Of a stretch of 23,820 bases of DNA, positions 8,350 through 17,472 are shown piece by piece. The stretch is from Propionibacteriaceae bacterium. GTDB taxonomy: Bacteria; Actinomycetota; Actinomycetes; Propionibacteriales; Propionibacteriaceae. Position numbers and translations under genes: made by a program. The stretch spans positions 1-23,820 of the forward strand of contig JAUNRO010000005.1 in NCBI GenBank assembly GCA_030544185.1, in the 5' to 3' direction. Position 1 is the first letter of the stretch; each line of letters starts with the position of its first letter. The notes beneath the pieces were generated by a model. It was not told the origin of the DNA. It did not search any database and worked only from the letters and a program-made list of their open reading frames with translations.

Positions 8350-8404
8350 GTGGGTCCACCTGGGCAGCAGCTCCGCAGGCGGCGGAACGATTGCTTGTGC
8401 AAAT

Positions 8405-8410
8405 AGATTA
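8405..8410 (-). promoter_or_regulatory. Possible -10 box for the LCP gene
   Basis: TAATCT on the minus strand would give a leader of about 60 nt before GTG 8339. No good -35 is seen. It is offered because the 153-bp gap to the divergent gene must contain a promoter for LCP. Confidence 0.3.
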
Positions 8411-8457
8411 GCGGTGGATGATCGCTCCTCAGTGAAGCAGGCACGGCCGGTCAGCGC

Positions 8458-8485
8458 TTGTCGGCCTTCCGGAACCGGATACATT
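8458..8485 (+). promoter_or_regulatory. Promoter of the SGNH-like gene with leaderless geometry and an embedded TTCCGGAA
   Basis: The -35 is TTGTCG (8458-8463), then a 16-nt spacer, the -10 TACATT (8480-8485), 7 nt, and ATG at 8493. No Shine-Dalgarno precedes the ATG. The palindromic octamer TTCCGGAA (8467-8474) lies inside the spacer and matches the octamers at 3265 and 3275, so it may be an operator. Confidence 0.6.
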
Positions 8486-8492
8486 GTCGCGC

Positions 8493-9344
8493 ATGCAAAA
8501 GAAGTGGCCGATGGTCGGATTGGGTCTTCTTGCTGTGGTGACGCTTGTCTTGATGGCGCTGGCGCTCCTGCACGTGCGCCCGACGAGCACCGCAGCGATT
8601 CCCGCGGACCCCGCGGCCACCGCGGCGCCGGAGACATCGCCGGCGGCGGCCGAGGATCCGGGATCACCGGCTCCGACCGATAGGCGGGAAACGCCCGGCG
8701 CGCCGCGCGAGAGCACGCTCCCGGAGATCAAGGAGGCGCTCGCCGGCCCGGTCCGGATCGCCGTCGTCGGTGATATCACCGGCATGGACGAGCCGGATGT
8801 CGGTGCGACCCGCTGGGTCACCCTCTGGGCCCAGCAACTGGCCGAGGATCGCCCGGTCCAGTTGCACAAGGCGACGGCCGTCGGGCGATTCGCGGCGCCC
8901 GAGAGGCTCGGCTCCGGGACGGGAGCCCCGATCGACATCCTCAACGCCAGCAATCAGCCCGCGCTGCTCGACGCCATCATCGCCGACGCAGGCTCCCTGG
9001 TCCCGCCCGAGACCGACCTCGTGATCGTGAACGTCGGGCACACCGAGGCGGAGGCCGAGCTCGCGGACAACCTCACGAGCCTGCGGGAAGAGGTGCCCGC
9101 GACCACCATGATGCTGGTCATGCTGCAGAACCCGCAGCGAGGCGGTGGGCAGGCGGCGCAGCAGGCGCGGGTCGAGGCCGTGCGGAGCTGGGCGCAGCGC
9201 AACAACGTGGCGAGCGTCGACGTCCACCGTGCGTTCTTCAACGACCCGCGGCCGCTCGCGCAGCTCGTGCTCGAAGACGGAAAGACCCCCAGCCGGGTGG
9301 GCGCTCAGGCCTGGCGGGATGCGATGGCCGCGGCGCTCGCCTGA
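8493..9344 (+). CDS. Membrane-anchored/secreted SGNH-hydrolase-like protein with degenerate active site
   Basis: Seen: 283 residues. An N-terminal signal anchor (about 7-28) is followed by an Ala/Pro/Thr-rich linker to about residue 80. An alpha/beta domain then has the outline of an SGNH/GDSL hydrolase. The usual catalytic blocks are altered. Block I is VGDITG (GDI at 93-95 where GDS is expected), block III is GHTE (182-185 where GxND is expected), and block V is DGKTPSRVG (from 262, where DxxHPS is expected). The nucleophile Ser, block III Asn and catalytic His thus all appear replaced, so it may bind a ligand rather than hydrolyse it. The fold assignment rests on motif order and spacing only. 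ATG 8493 is preferred to an in-frame TTG at 8484 because of the promoter spacing. It is divergent from the LCP gene, so a cell-envelope role is plausible. Confidence 0.65.
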   Translation: MQKKWPMVGLGLLAVVTLVLMALALLHVRPTSTAAIPADPAATAAPETSPAAAEDPGSPAPTDRRETPGAPRESTLPEIKEALAGPVRIAVVGDITGMDEPDVGATRWVTLWAQQLAEDRPVQLHKATAVGRFAAPERLGSGTGAPIDILNASNQPALLDAIIADAGSLVPPETDLVIVNVGHTEAEAELADNLTSLREEVPATTMMLVMLQNPQRGGGQAAQQARVEAVRSWAQRNNVASVDVHRAFFNDPRPLAQLVLEDGKTPSRVGAQAWRDAMAAALA

Positions 9345-9374
9345 GCGGACGCTGCCGAGAGCGGCTCGCGGGCT

Positions 9375-9932
9375 TCAGCTCTTGCGCACCGCTTCATCGA
9401 TGGCCTGCACCGCGTGGCGGATCTGTGCCTCGACGGTCCCGAAGACGGCATCGGACTGACGGAACGGATCGTCGATATCGTCCTCGGCGGGATCGGTGGC
9501 CCGCGCCCGGGACCGGGTCTGCGCAGCCCAGGGCAGCAATTCCCGCAACGCCTCCCCGGTGGTGTCCGCCGTGGCGGCCGGGGCGTCCGGCAGGCTCAGG
9601 ATCCGCGCGAACTCGCGCAACGTGAACGCGCGCCGCACGGCCGCCGGGAACGCCTCAAGGGCGCGGCCGCGATGCTCCCTGGTCATCGCCAGCACGAGAT
9701 CTGCCTCGCCGACGATCTCCGCAGTGAGCGCGCGGGCGGCGAAGCCGTCGGTGCTCATCGGCAACAGGACGGCCATCTGGGGATCGACGGCGTGCCCGAC
9801 CAGTGCGCCCGTGCCGGCGCTGCTGACCTCGACGGAGGGGCCGAGGGCGGAGCGCAGCAGGTATTCCGCGGCTGGGGATCGGCAGACGTTTCCGGTGCAG
9901 ATGGTGAGGATGGTGAAAGGCGCGTCGGACAT
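9375..9932 (-). CDS. Low-molecular-weight protein-tyrosine phosphatase
   Basis: Function: dephosphorylates phosphotyrosine by a cysteinyl-phosphate intermediate. Seen: 185 residues from ATG 9932. The P-loop CTGNVCRS spans 12-19 (C12 nucleophile, R18), and the general acid is probably D155 in DDPF. The protein is longer than the typical 150 residues because of an insert of about 30 residues (about 115-150), rich in Ala and Asp. A TTG 12 bp upstream overlaps the hisC stop and is not needed. The ATG lies 8 bp after the hisC stop with no clear ribosome-binding site, suggesting translational coupling. Bacterial LMW-PTPs commonly reverse BY-kinase autophosphorylation; the kinase at 1-1330 is a natural candidate partner, though 8 kb away. 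Confidence 0.9.
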   Translation of the reverse strand: MSDAPFTILTICTGNVCRSPAAEYLLRSALGPSVEVSSAGTGALVGHAVDPQMAVLLPMSTDGFAARALTAEIVGEADLVLAMTREHRGRALEAFPAAVRRAFTLREFARILSLPDAPAATADTTGEALRELLPWAAQTRSRARATDPAEDDIDDPFRQSDAVFGTVEAQIRHAVQAIDEAVRKS

Positions 9933-9940
9933 TGCGCTAT

Positions 9941-11035
9941 TCAACCATCGACGGCCCGCGCGGCGACCTCCAGGATCCGGCTGTTGGCCTCCGCCTCGCC
10001 GATGCTCACCCGCACCCCGTCCCAGATCCCGCCCGAAAGATAGGGCCGGACCATCAGGCCGGCCTCGGTGAAGGCCCGGGCGTACGCCTCGGTGCGCTCG
10101 CCGGCGCCGAACCAGACGAAGTTGGCCTGCGTGTCCGGCAGCTCCCAGCCGAGTTCGGCGAGTCCGGCCATCAGGTCATCGCGTGCCGCCACGAGCTGGC
10201 CCACGCGGGCCATCGCGGCGTCATGGCTCGCCAGCGCCGCGAGCACGGCGGCCTGCGCGGGCACCGAGATCCCGAACGGCAGCGAGACCGCACGGATCGC
10301 GCCGGCGAGCGTGGGCTCCGCCACGGCGTACCCCACCCGGAAGCCCGCCAGCCCATAGGCCTTGGAGAACGTCCGCAGGACCACGACGTTCGGTTGGTCG
10401 CGCCCCAGCTCGAGCCCGCGGGCGGCGGCGGGATCGGTGATGAACTCGACATAGGCCTCGTCGACCGCGATCAACACATCCGCCGGCACCGCGGCGATGA
10501 ACTCGGCCAGCTCGTCGTGGCCGACCGCCGGGCCGGTGGGATTGTTCGGGGTGCAGACCAGCACCGCGCGAGTGCGCGGGGTGATCGCCGCAGCCATCGC
10601 GGAAAGATCGTGGGTGCCGTCCGGACGCAGCGGGACCTGGACGCCGACGGCCCCGCACACCTGCACGGCAATGGGATAGGCCTCGAAGCTGCGCCAGGCG
10701 TACACGACCTCGTCCCCGGGCTCGCACACCGCCTGAAGCAGGTGATAGAGCACCGCGACCGAGCCGGTGCCGAACGCCAACTGGTCCTCGGCCACGTCGA
10801 TCCCGGGGGTGGACAGGTGCTCGGCGAGGGCCGTGATGATCGCCGCATTCGCCATGTCGGGATAGCGGTTCATCTCCGCGCAGCTCTCGGTGACCGCGGC
10901 AAGCACTTCGGGCAGCGGCGGGAACGGGTTTTCGTTGCTGGAGAGTTTGAAGGTGCGTTGGGCGCCCGCCGTGGCGGGCTTCCCGGGTTTGTAGGCGGGC
11001 AGGCCGGCAACCGCCGGGCGGATGGGAACCCTCAT
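9941..11035 (-). CDS. hisC: Histidinol-phosphate / aromatic aminotransferase (HisC/Pat family), PLP-dependent
   Basis: Function: class I/II aminotransferase that acts on histidinol phosphate or on aromatic amino acid keto acids. Seen: 364 residues. The N-terminal substrate motif is KLSSNENPFPP (30-40). The rest of the PLP site is CTPNNPTG (161-168), DEAYVEF (192-198) and the Schiff-base lysine K225 in RTFSKAYGLAG, followed by FRVGYA. ATG 11035 follows the upstream VOC gene stop by 2 bp (TGACGATG), so translation is probably coupled. The reading frame remains open far upstream, but that part is out-of-frame VOC sequence. No other histidine genes are nearby, so a Pat role (phenylalanine/tyrosine transamination) is as likely as HisC; the symbol denotes the family only. 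Confidence 0.88.
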   Translation of the reverse strand: MRVPIRPAVAGLPAYKPGKPATAGAQRTFKLSSNENPFPPLPEVLAAVTESCAEMNRYPDMANAAIITALAEHLSTPGIDVAEDQLAFGTGSVAVLYHLLQAVCEPGDEVVYAWRSFEAYPIAVQVCGAVGVQVPLRPDGTHDLSAMAAAITPRTRAVLVCTPNNPTGPAVGHDELAEFIAAVPADVLIAVDEAYVEFITDPAAARGLELGRDQPNVVVLRTFSKAYGLAGFRVGYAVAEPTLAGAIRAVSLPFGISVPAQAAVLAALASHDAAMARVGQLVAARDDLMAGLAELGWELPDTQANFVWFGAGERTEAYARAFTEAGLMVRPYLSGGIWDGVRVSIGEAEANSRILEVAARAVDG

Positions 11036-11037
11036 CG

Positions 11038-11676
11038 TCAGATGCGGACCTTGCCGTTGGCGGTGCGGAAATGGGCCGCGACGATGCCCGGCTGGCCATG
11101 CGGAGCGATCCACTCGATCTCGAAATCCAGATCGCCGATCAGGTTGGCCTTGCAGCCCAGCCAGTCCTACAGGCGCGTGCGGTCGCCAGCGATCTCGAGC
11201 CGGATCAGCTCCACCGAACCCTCCAGGGCCTTCGGCAGGACCGATTCCTCGCTGACCCACTTGATGAAGAACGGCAGTTGCGGGTCGGCCTGGAGGCCCT
11301 TGACGCCGAGCTGCTTCCATTCCAGGAGCCGTCCGTCGGGAAAGTGCCGGCTTCCATCCACCGACTGGCGGCCGAGGCGACGCTCGAACACGGTGATGTC
11401 GTCCACCGACAGGGCCCAGCCGAGCCAGCCACCGCCAGCCTCGGAGCGGGCGCGGACGACCTGGCCGAAGGGCGCCTTGTCGGCGACCGGGTGCTCCAGG
11501 ACCTCCACGATCTCGATGTAGCGATCGCCGGCCAGCGGGATCAACCGGTTGCGCGTCCCGAACCGGGGATGGAACCCGCCGTCCCGGGAATCCTCACCCA
11601 GAGCGGCGCTGAGCCGATCCGCAGTTCCCCTGAGCCCCTCCGGGCCCGCTGCGAAAACAAGATGGTCGACGTGCAT
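11038..11676 (-). pseudogene. VOC-family (glyoxalase-like) protein gene interrupted by an in-frame TAG
   Basis: Seen: from ATG 11676 the frame encodes 169 residues of a VOC/glyoxalase-like protein (MHVDHLVFAAGPEGL; HPRFGTRN; YIEIVEVLEHP; DKAPFGQ; GGGWLGWAL; DPQLPFFIKW) and stops at TAG 11167-11169. The same frame continues directly with DWLGCKANLIGDLDFE and ends at TGA 11038-11040. That gives 212 positions in total, the length I expect for complete members, which have an xxWLG segment at this point. A single base change from a sense codon such as GAG or CAG explains the stop. The 169-residue product would lack the final strands of the second half. The full frame ends 2 bp before hisC. It could be a true nonsense mutation, a base-call error, or readthrough. 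No substrate is known for the family. Confidence 0.75.
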
Positions 11677-11682
11677 GGCCTT

Positions 11683-11688
11683 ATTGTG
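11683..11688 (-). promoter_or_regulatory. Weak candidate -10 for the VOC-hisC-phosphatase unit
   Basis: CACAAT on the minus strand ends 6 nt before ATG 11676. The intervening AAGG could instead act as a close ribosome-binding site. The -10 match is poor at its first base. Confidence 0.25.
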
Positions 11689-11770
11689 GCCCCCGCCGCT
11701 GCTATCCCCGAATCGGGGGTGCGATTTCGCGAATCGCTGATTGCGTGCTAAGGAGTCGATTTCCGGGCGG

Positions 11771-12550
11771 TCAACGGACGGTCTCGGCGGCCGTTGTCGC
11801 CGGATGCCGGGTGGAGCCTCGGCTGGCCTCGAACGCCTCGCAGTGGGTCACCAATTCCTGGTAGGCCGCGGCGCCCATCAACTCGCTGAGTTCCGCCGCG
11901 TTGCTGCGATAGACCGGCTCGAGGGCGGTGTGGGCATCGGAGTTGGAGGTGCAGTACCAATCGAGGTCGTGACCGCCCGCACCCCAGCCGGCGCGGACGT
12001 ATTCACCGATCGTGACCTCCAGATAGCTGGTCTCGTCCCCGCGGTCCACGGTGCGGTATTGCCGGCGGATCGGCAGCTGCCAGCAGACATCGGGTTTGGT
12101 CTCGACGATCGGCCGGCCCTCGCGCTGGGCCAGCGCGTGCAGGGCGCAGCCATAGCCACCGGCGAAGCCGGGGCGGTTGTGGAAGATGCAGGCACCGTCG
12201 ACGACCCGGGTCTTGCGGTCCGGCTGCTCCCCGGGCTCGAGGTGTTCCGCGGGCTCCAGCTCGGCCCAGCCGTGCGCGGCGCCCTCTGCGGCGTACTCCC
12301 ACGTCTCGGGGGTCAGCCGGCGCACAGCTCTCGCCACCCGCTGCTCATCCTCGGCGTCGGCGAAATGGGCGCCGTGGGTGCAGCAGCCGTCATCGGGACG
12401 GGATTCATAGATCCCCGGACAGCCCTGACCGAAGATGCAGTGCCAGCGTGAGGTCAGCCAGGTCAGATCGCAGCGGAAGACCTGTTCGGCACCCTCGGGG
12501 TCGCCGAACTCGACGAAAGTCCGTGGGAACGGCAACGAGATCTCAGGCAT
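11771..12550 (-). CDS. Conserved cysteine-rich protein of unknown function (Rv0495c-like)
   Basis: Seen: 259 residues with no membrane segment or signal peptide. Cysteines are numerous and often near His or Asp: C27, C38, C44 and the pair C56-C57 in [13 protein letters not shown]...DDGCCTHG, then C in [34 protein letters not shown] and THCEAF. This pattern suggests metal or iron-sulfur binding, but I can name no biochemical function. From memory it resembles M. tuberculosis Rv0495c, which is likewise divergent from the ppx1 gene Rv0496. ATG 12550 is chosen because CATACT lies exactly 7 nt upstream (leaderless geometry) and the longer open frame runs antisense through ppx. The last 20 residues (Thr/Ala/Arg) look disordered. 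Confidence 0.82.
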   Translation of the reverse strand: MPEISLPFPRTFVEFGDPEGAEQVFRCDLTWLTSRWHCIFGQGCPGIYESRPDDGCCTHGAHFADAEDEQRVARAVRRLTPETWEYAAEGAAHGWAELEPAEHLEPGEQPDRKTRVVDGACIFHNRPGFAGGYGCALHALAQREGRPIVETKPDVCWQLPIRRQYRTVDRGDETSYLEVTIGEYVRAGWGAGGHDLDWYCTSNSDAHTALEPVYRSNAAELSELMGAAAYQELVTHCEAFEASRGSTRHPATTAAETVR

Positions 12551-12557
12551 GCGGATC

Positions 12558-12563
12558 AGTATG
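12558..12563 (-). promoter_or_regulatory. -10 box of the Cys-rich gene, leaderless geometry
   Basis: CATACT on the minus strand, 7 nt (GATCCGC), then ATG 12550. It mirrors the ppx promoter on the other strand. Confidence 0.45.
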
Positions 12564-12566
12564 GGA

Positions 12567-12581
12567 CCCGCGCAGCGCGGG
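12567..12581. promoter_or_regulatory. Perfect inverted repeat centred between two divergent start codons
   Basis: CCCGCGC-A-GCGCGGG. The centre base, 12574, is at the midpoint of the 46-bp gap 12551-12596, and the arms sit in the spacer of both predicted promoters. Candidate operator controlling both genes; it could also be a chance GC palindrome. Confidence 0.45.
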
Positions 12582-12583
12582 AG

Positions 12584-12589
12584 TACATT
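12584..12589 (+). promoter_or_regulatory. -10 box of ppx, leaderless geometry
   Basis: TACATT, 7 nt (TCGGTGC), then GTG 12597. No Shine-Dalgarno is present. The -35 is not recognisable. Confidence 0.5.
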
Positions 12590-12596
12590 TCGGTGC

Positions 12597-13580
12597 GTGC
12601 GTCTGGGAGTTCTCGACATCGGATCCAATACCGTCCACCTGCTCGTGGTCGATGCGCGGGTGGGTGGTGCGCCGAGTCCTGCGGCCTCCCACAAGCGCGA
12701 GCTGCGGCTGGCCGAGCACCTGGCCGATGACGGGACGATGACCCGCCAGGGCATCGACCAGCTCATCGCGATGGTGGAGTCCTCGCGGGTGTTCGCGGAG
12801 GATTCCGGCTGCGCCAAGGTGCTGCCGTTCGTGACGTCCGCGCTGCGCGAGGCCGTCAACTGTGACGAGGTGATCGCCGAGTGCCGCGCCGCGACGGGCG
12901 TCGAGCTGCGCGTGCTGTCGGGCACCGACGAGGCCCGCGCCACGTTCCTGGCCGCCCGGCGGTGGTTCGGCTGGTCCGCCGGGACGCTCAGCGTGTTCGA
13001 CATCGGCGGTGGCTCGGTGGAGGTCGCGACCGGGCGTGACGAGGAGCCCGAGGTGGCGCTGTCGGTGCCGGTCGGCGCGGTGCGGATGGCGCGTGAGTTC
13101 GGGCCCAAGGATGTGGCGGGGATCAGGAGGTACGCCCGGGCCGAGATCGGGTCGGTCATCGGCGATGTCCTGCGGCGCGGACCCTATGACCGCGCGGTGG
13201 CTACGTCGAAGACCTTCAAGATGCTGGGCCGGCTCACCGGCGCGGCGCCGTCCGGTGAGGGCATCTATGTCCGTCGCGTGCTGTCCAAGCAGCGGCTCTC
13301 CGATGCGATCGCCAAGATCGTCGACATGCCGATCGAGAAGCGCTCGGAGCTGGCCGGGGTCTCGGCCGGCCGGGCGCCCCAGTTGCTGGCCGGTGCGGTG
13401 GTCGCCGAGTCGGTGATGGACCTCGCCGGGGTGAGCGAGCTCGAGCTGTGCCCCTGGGCGCTGCGCGAGGGGATCATCCTCAATTACCTCGACCACCTCG
13501 AATATTTCGCCACCGGCTCGCTGCAGGCCCGCAGCCTCGGCCAGCGCATGCAGCTGCCCACCCAGGACATCGATGACTGA
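12597..13580 (+). CDS. Ppx/GppA family exopolyphosphatase / guanosine pentaphosphate phosphohydrolase
   Basis: Function by family: hydrolyses terminal phosphates of polyphosphate and/or pppGpp, linking to the stringent response. Seen: 327 residues, the short actinobacterial form comprising the two ASKHA-type lobes. Motifs are DIGSNT (7-12), the catalytic-type Glu112 in SGTDEA, and the phosphate-binding DIGGGS (135-140), followed by SVPVGAVRM. The HD-like C-terminal domain of E. coli Ppx is absent. The start is GTG 12597: it begins the conserved [10 protein letters not shown] and is preceded by TACATT at 7 nt. It is the first gene of a plus-strand run, and from memory the order matches M. tuberculosis ppx1 (Rv0496). 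Ppx and GppA activity cannot be told apart from sequence. Confidence 0.92.
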   Translation: MRLGVLDIGSNTVHLLVVDARVGGAPSPAASHKRELRLAEHLADDGTMTRQGIDQLIAMVESSRVFAEDSGCAKVLPFVTSALREAVNCDEVIAECRAATGVELRVLSGTDEARATFLAARRWFGWSAGTLSVFDIGGGSVEVATGRDEEPEVALSVPVGAVRMAREFGPKDVAGIRRYARAEIGSVIGDVLRRGPYDRAVATSKTFKMLGRLTGAAPSGEGIYVRRVLSKQRLSDAIAKIVDMPIEKRSELAGVSAGRAPQLLAGAVVAESVMDLAGVSELELCPWALREGIILNYLDHLEYFATGSLQARSLGQRMQLPTQDIDD

Positions 13581-13600
13581 CGCCGGTGGCCTCTTGCGTG

Positions 13601-13639
13601 GGGCTCGCGCAGCTCGCGCGGGTGCCCCCGGCCGAGCCC
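13601..13639 (+). terminator. Possible hairpin between ppx and the isomerase-like gene
   Basis: GGGCTCG (13601-13607) can pair with CGAGCCC (13633-13639) around a GC-rich 25-nt loop that also holds the direct repeat GCTCGCGC-A-GCTCGCGC. There is no T-run. A factor-dependent or weak terminator is possible; the 111-bp gap has no other obvious content except the downstream promoter. Confidence 0.25.
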
Positions 13640-13678
13640 GGCGGCTCTTCGGGACTGCCGCCCCGCGAGGTCGGCGGG

Positions 13679-13684
13679 TAGGGT
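13679..13684 (+). promoter_or_regulatory. -10 box of the TIM-barrel gene, leaderless geometry
   Basis: TAGGGT, 7 nt (GAGCGGG), then GTG 13692. This spacing is why the second GTG is preferred to the one at 13683, which overlaps the box. Confidence 0.45.
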
Positions 13685-13691
13685 GAGCGGG

Positions 13692-14537
13692 GTGAGTTCC
13701 CAACCGCCGGACCAGGGTGCCCGCACGCCTCGCGTCGCTCTGAGCACCTCGTCGGTCTATCCCGAGACGACGTCGGCCGCGTTCGAATGGGCCGGTCGGC
13801 TGGGTTATGACGCCGTCGAGATCATGGTCGGCACCGATGCGCTGTCGACCGATGTGGACGCGGTCCAGCGGCTGCGCGACCACCACCAGATCCCTGTCGT
13901 GTCGGTGCACGCCCCGACGCTGCTGCTGTTGCCCCGGGTGTGGGGGACCGACCCGTGGGAGAAGCTCGAGCGCTCCGCCCGCGCGGCGCTGCAACTGGGG
14001 GCGTCCACCGTCGTGGTGCATCCGCCGTTTCGCTGGCAGGGCACCTATGCGAAGAACTTTCTCGCCGGGATCAAGCGGCTCACCGAGACGACCGGCATCA
14101 CCTTCTGCCTCGAGAACATGTATCCCTGGCGCGCCCCCCGTGGTGAGTTCAAGGCCTATCTGCCGAACTGGGATCCGAGTGAGCTCGAATACGACCACCT
14201 GACCCTTGACCTGTCCCACGCCTCCACGTCCAAGCAGGACTCGCTGGAGCTCGCCAAGGAGTGGGGCGAGCGGCTCAAGCACGTGCACCTCACCGACGGC
14301 ACCGGGTCGTTCATGGACGAGCACATGGTCCCCGGCCGGGGCGACCAGACGGCCGACGAGCTGCTGCACTATCTGGGCGAGTCCGGCTATGGCGGCGATG
14401 TGATCCTGGAGATCAACACCCGCGGGGCCAAGACCCGCGACGAGCGCGAGCGCGATCTGTATGAGTCGCTCGTCTTCACCCGCACCCACCTCGCCGCCGC
14501 CGAGCGGGCCCGGGCAAGCGGTGGATCCGACGCCTGA
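13692..14537 (+). CDS. Sugar phosphate isomerase/epimerase-like TIM-barrel protein (Rv0498-like)
   Basis: Seen: 281 residues with the xylose-isomerase-like barrel pattern. Strand-end motifs likely to hold the metal and substrate residues are VHAP, VVHPPF, FCLENM (metal-type Glu), LDLSHA (Asp, His), HVHLTDGTG and VILEINTR (Glu). The spacing fits the AP_endonuc_2/IolE-type superfamily, whose members epimerise or isomerise sugars or inositols with a divalent metal; no precise substrate can be read. The start is GTG 13692 (MSSQPPDQG); GTG 13683 would add three residues. Eight of nine Tyr codons are TAT. It follows ppx, and its 3' end overlaps the CPBP gene by 17 bp. From memory this equals Rv0498 in the tuberculosis order. 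Confidence 0.88.
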   Translation: MSSQPPDQGARTPRVALSTSSVYPETTSAAFEWAGRLGYDAVEIMVGTDALSTDVDAVQRLRDHHQIPVVSVHAPTLLLLPRVWGTDPWEKLERSARAALQLGASTVVVHPPFRWQGTYAKNFLAGIKRLTETTGITFCLENMYPWRAPRGEFKAYLPNWDPSELEYDHLTLDLSHASTSKQDSLELAKEWGERLKHVHLTDGTGSFMDEHMVPGRGDQTADELLHYLGESGYGGDVILEINTRGAKTRDERERDLYESLVFTRTHLAAAERARASGGSDA

Positions 14538-15375
14538 GCGCTCGGGCTCGCCAGAGCCTGCGACGTCGGCGCGGGGGGTGGCTGCGGAGCGTTGTGCGGC
14601 CCGCCCACGCTGGGGGCTAGAGATCTTGGTCGTCCTCGGTGTCTCCCTGGGCGAGTCCGCGGTCTATTCCATCCTGCGCATCATCGAGCGGATGACCCGC
14701 CCCGAACCCCTCTCGGCGCAGACGTCGACCATGAACACCTCCGCGACCCCGGACCGGCCGTGGCTCGACCTCGCCTATCAGCTAGCCAATCTTGCCTTCC
14801 CCCTGGTCCCGGTGCTGCTCGCGCTCTATCTGCTCTGGCTCGCAGCGGGCCCGCCGGCCTGGCCGGGGGACGACCCGGGCGTACGCCCCTGGCATCGGAT
14901 GGGCTTCGACCTGCGCCGGCCGTGGTCCGATCTGGGCAAGGGGTTTGCGGTCGCGGCCGGGATCGGCATCCCCGGGCTCGGCTTCTATCTCCTTGCCCGC
15001 GAGATCGGGATCAATACCAACGTCGCGCCTGCGAACCTCGCCGAGAATTGGTGGACGGTGCCGGTCTATCTGCTGGCCGCGGCCATGAACGGCGTCCTGG
15101 AAGAAGTGCTCATGCTCGGCTGGCTGTTCCTGCGGCTGCGCCAGCTGGAATGGTCCTGGGCTGGCGTCGTGCTCGTTTCCGCCGTCGTGCGCGGCAGTTA
15201 TCACTTCTATCAGGGCTTCGGCGGGTTCGCCGGCAACCTCGTCATGGGGATCGTGTTCGGGGCGCTGTTCCTGCGCTGGCGGCGGGTGGGCCCGTTGGTC
15301 GTGGCGCACACGTTGCTGGATGTCGTGGCGTTCGTGGGGTACGCCCTGGTGGCGCCGCACGTCGATTGGCTCTGA
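14521..15375 (+). CDS. CPBP-family intramembrane glutamic/metalloprotease (CAAX protease-like)
   Basis: Seen: about 284 residues with seven or eight hydrophobic segments. The active-site motifs of CPBP (Abi) proteins are EE at 194-195 in NGVLEEVLMLGW, RGSYHFYQ with H228, and HTLLD with H263 and D267. The Arg of the classical EExxxR is Leu/Gly-Trp here, a variant I associate with actinobacterial members. Known family roles include prenyl-protein processing (eukaryotic Rce1) and bacteriocin immunity; the bacterial substrate is unknown. Start choice is uncertain: GTG 14521 overlaps the previous gene by 17 bp, and GTG 14578 just before MAAERCAARPRWGLE is an alternative. Its stop is 5 bp from the stop of the convergent CDF transporter gene. 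It is probably co-transcribed with the TIM-barrel gene. Confidence 0.86.
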   Translation: MDPTPERSGSPEPATSARGVAAERCAARPRWGLEILVVLGVSLGESAVYSILRIIERMTRPEPLSAQTSTMNTSATPDRPWLDLAYQLANLAFPLVPVLLALYLLWLAAGPPAWPGDDPGVRPWHRMGFDLRRPWSDLGKGFAVAAGIGIPGLGFYLLAREIGINTNVAPANLAENWWTVPVYLLAAAMNGVLEEVLMLGWLFLRLRQLEWSWAGVVLVSAVVRGSYHFYQGFGGFAGNLVMGIVFGALFLRWRRVGPLVVAHTLLDVVAFVGYALVAPHVDWL

Positions 15376-15380
15376 GGCGC

Positions 15381-17471
<2,091 letters not shown>

Positions 17472-17472
<1 letters not shown>

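Noticed and set aside
9345..9374. Terminator between the SGNH-like gene and the phosphatase gene
   Set aside because: Only a 4-bp GCCG-AGAG-CGGC stem is present; too weak to report as a feature.
11167..11169. Pyrrolysine or programmed readthrough at the TAG
   Set aside because: No pyl genes or stimulatory structure was seen, and a point mutation or base-call error is simpler. Kept only as a check in the finding.
12543..14489. A 648-codon open frame on the minus strand across ppx and the TIM-barrel gene
   Set aside because: Opposite-strand shadow of two genes with clear catalytic motifs. Its composition (Arg, His, Gln, Gly) is typical of antisense frames in GC-rich DNA.
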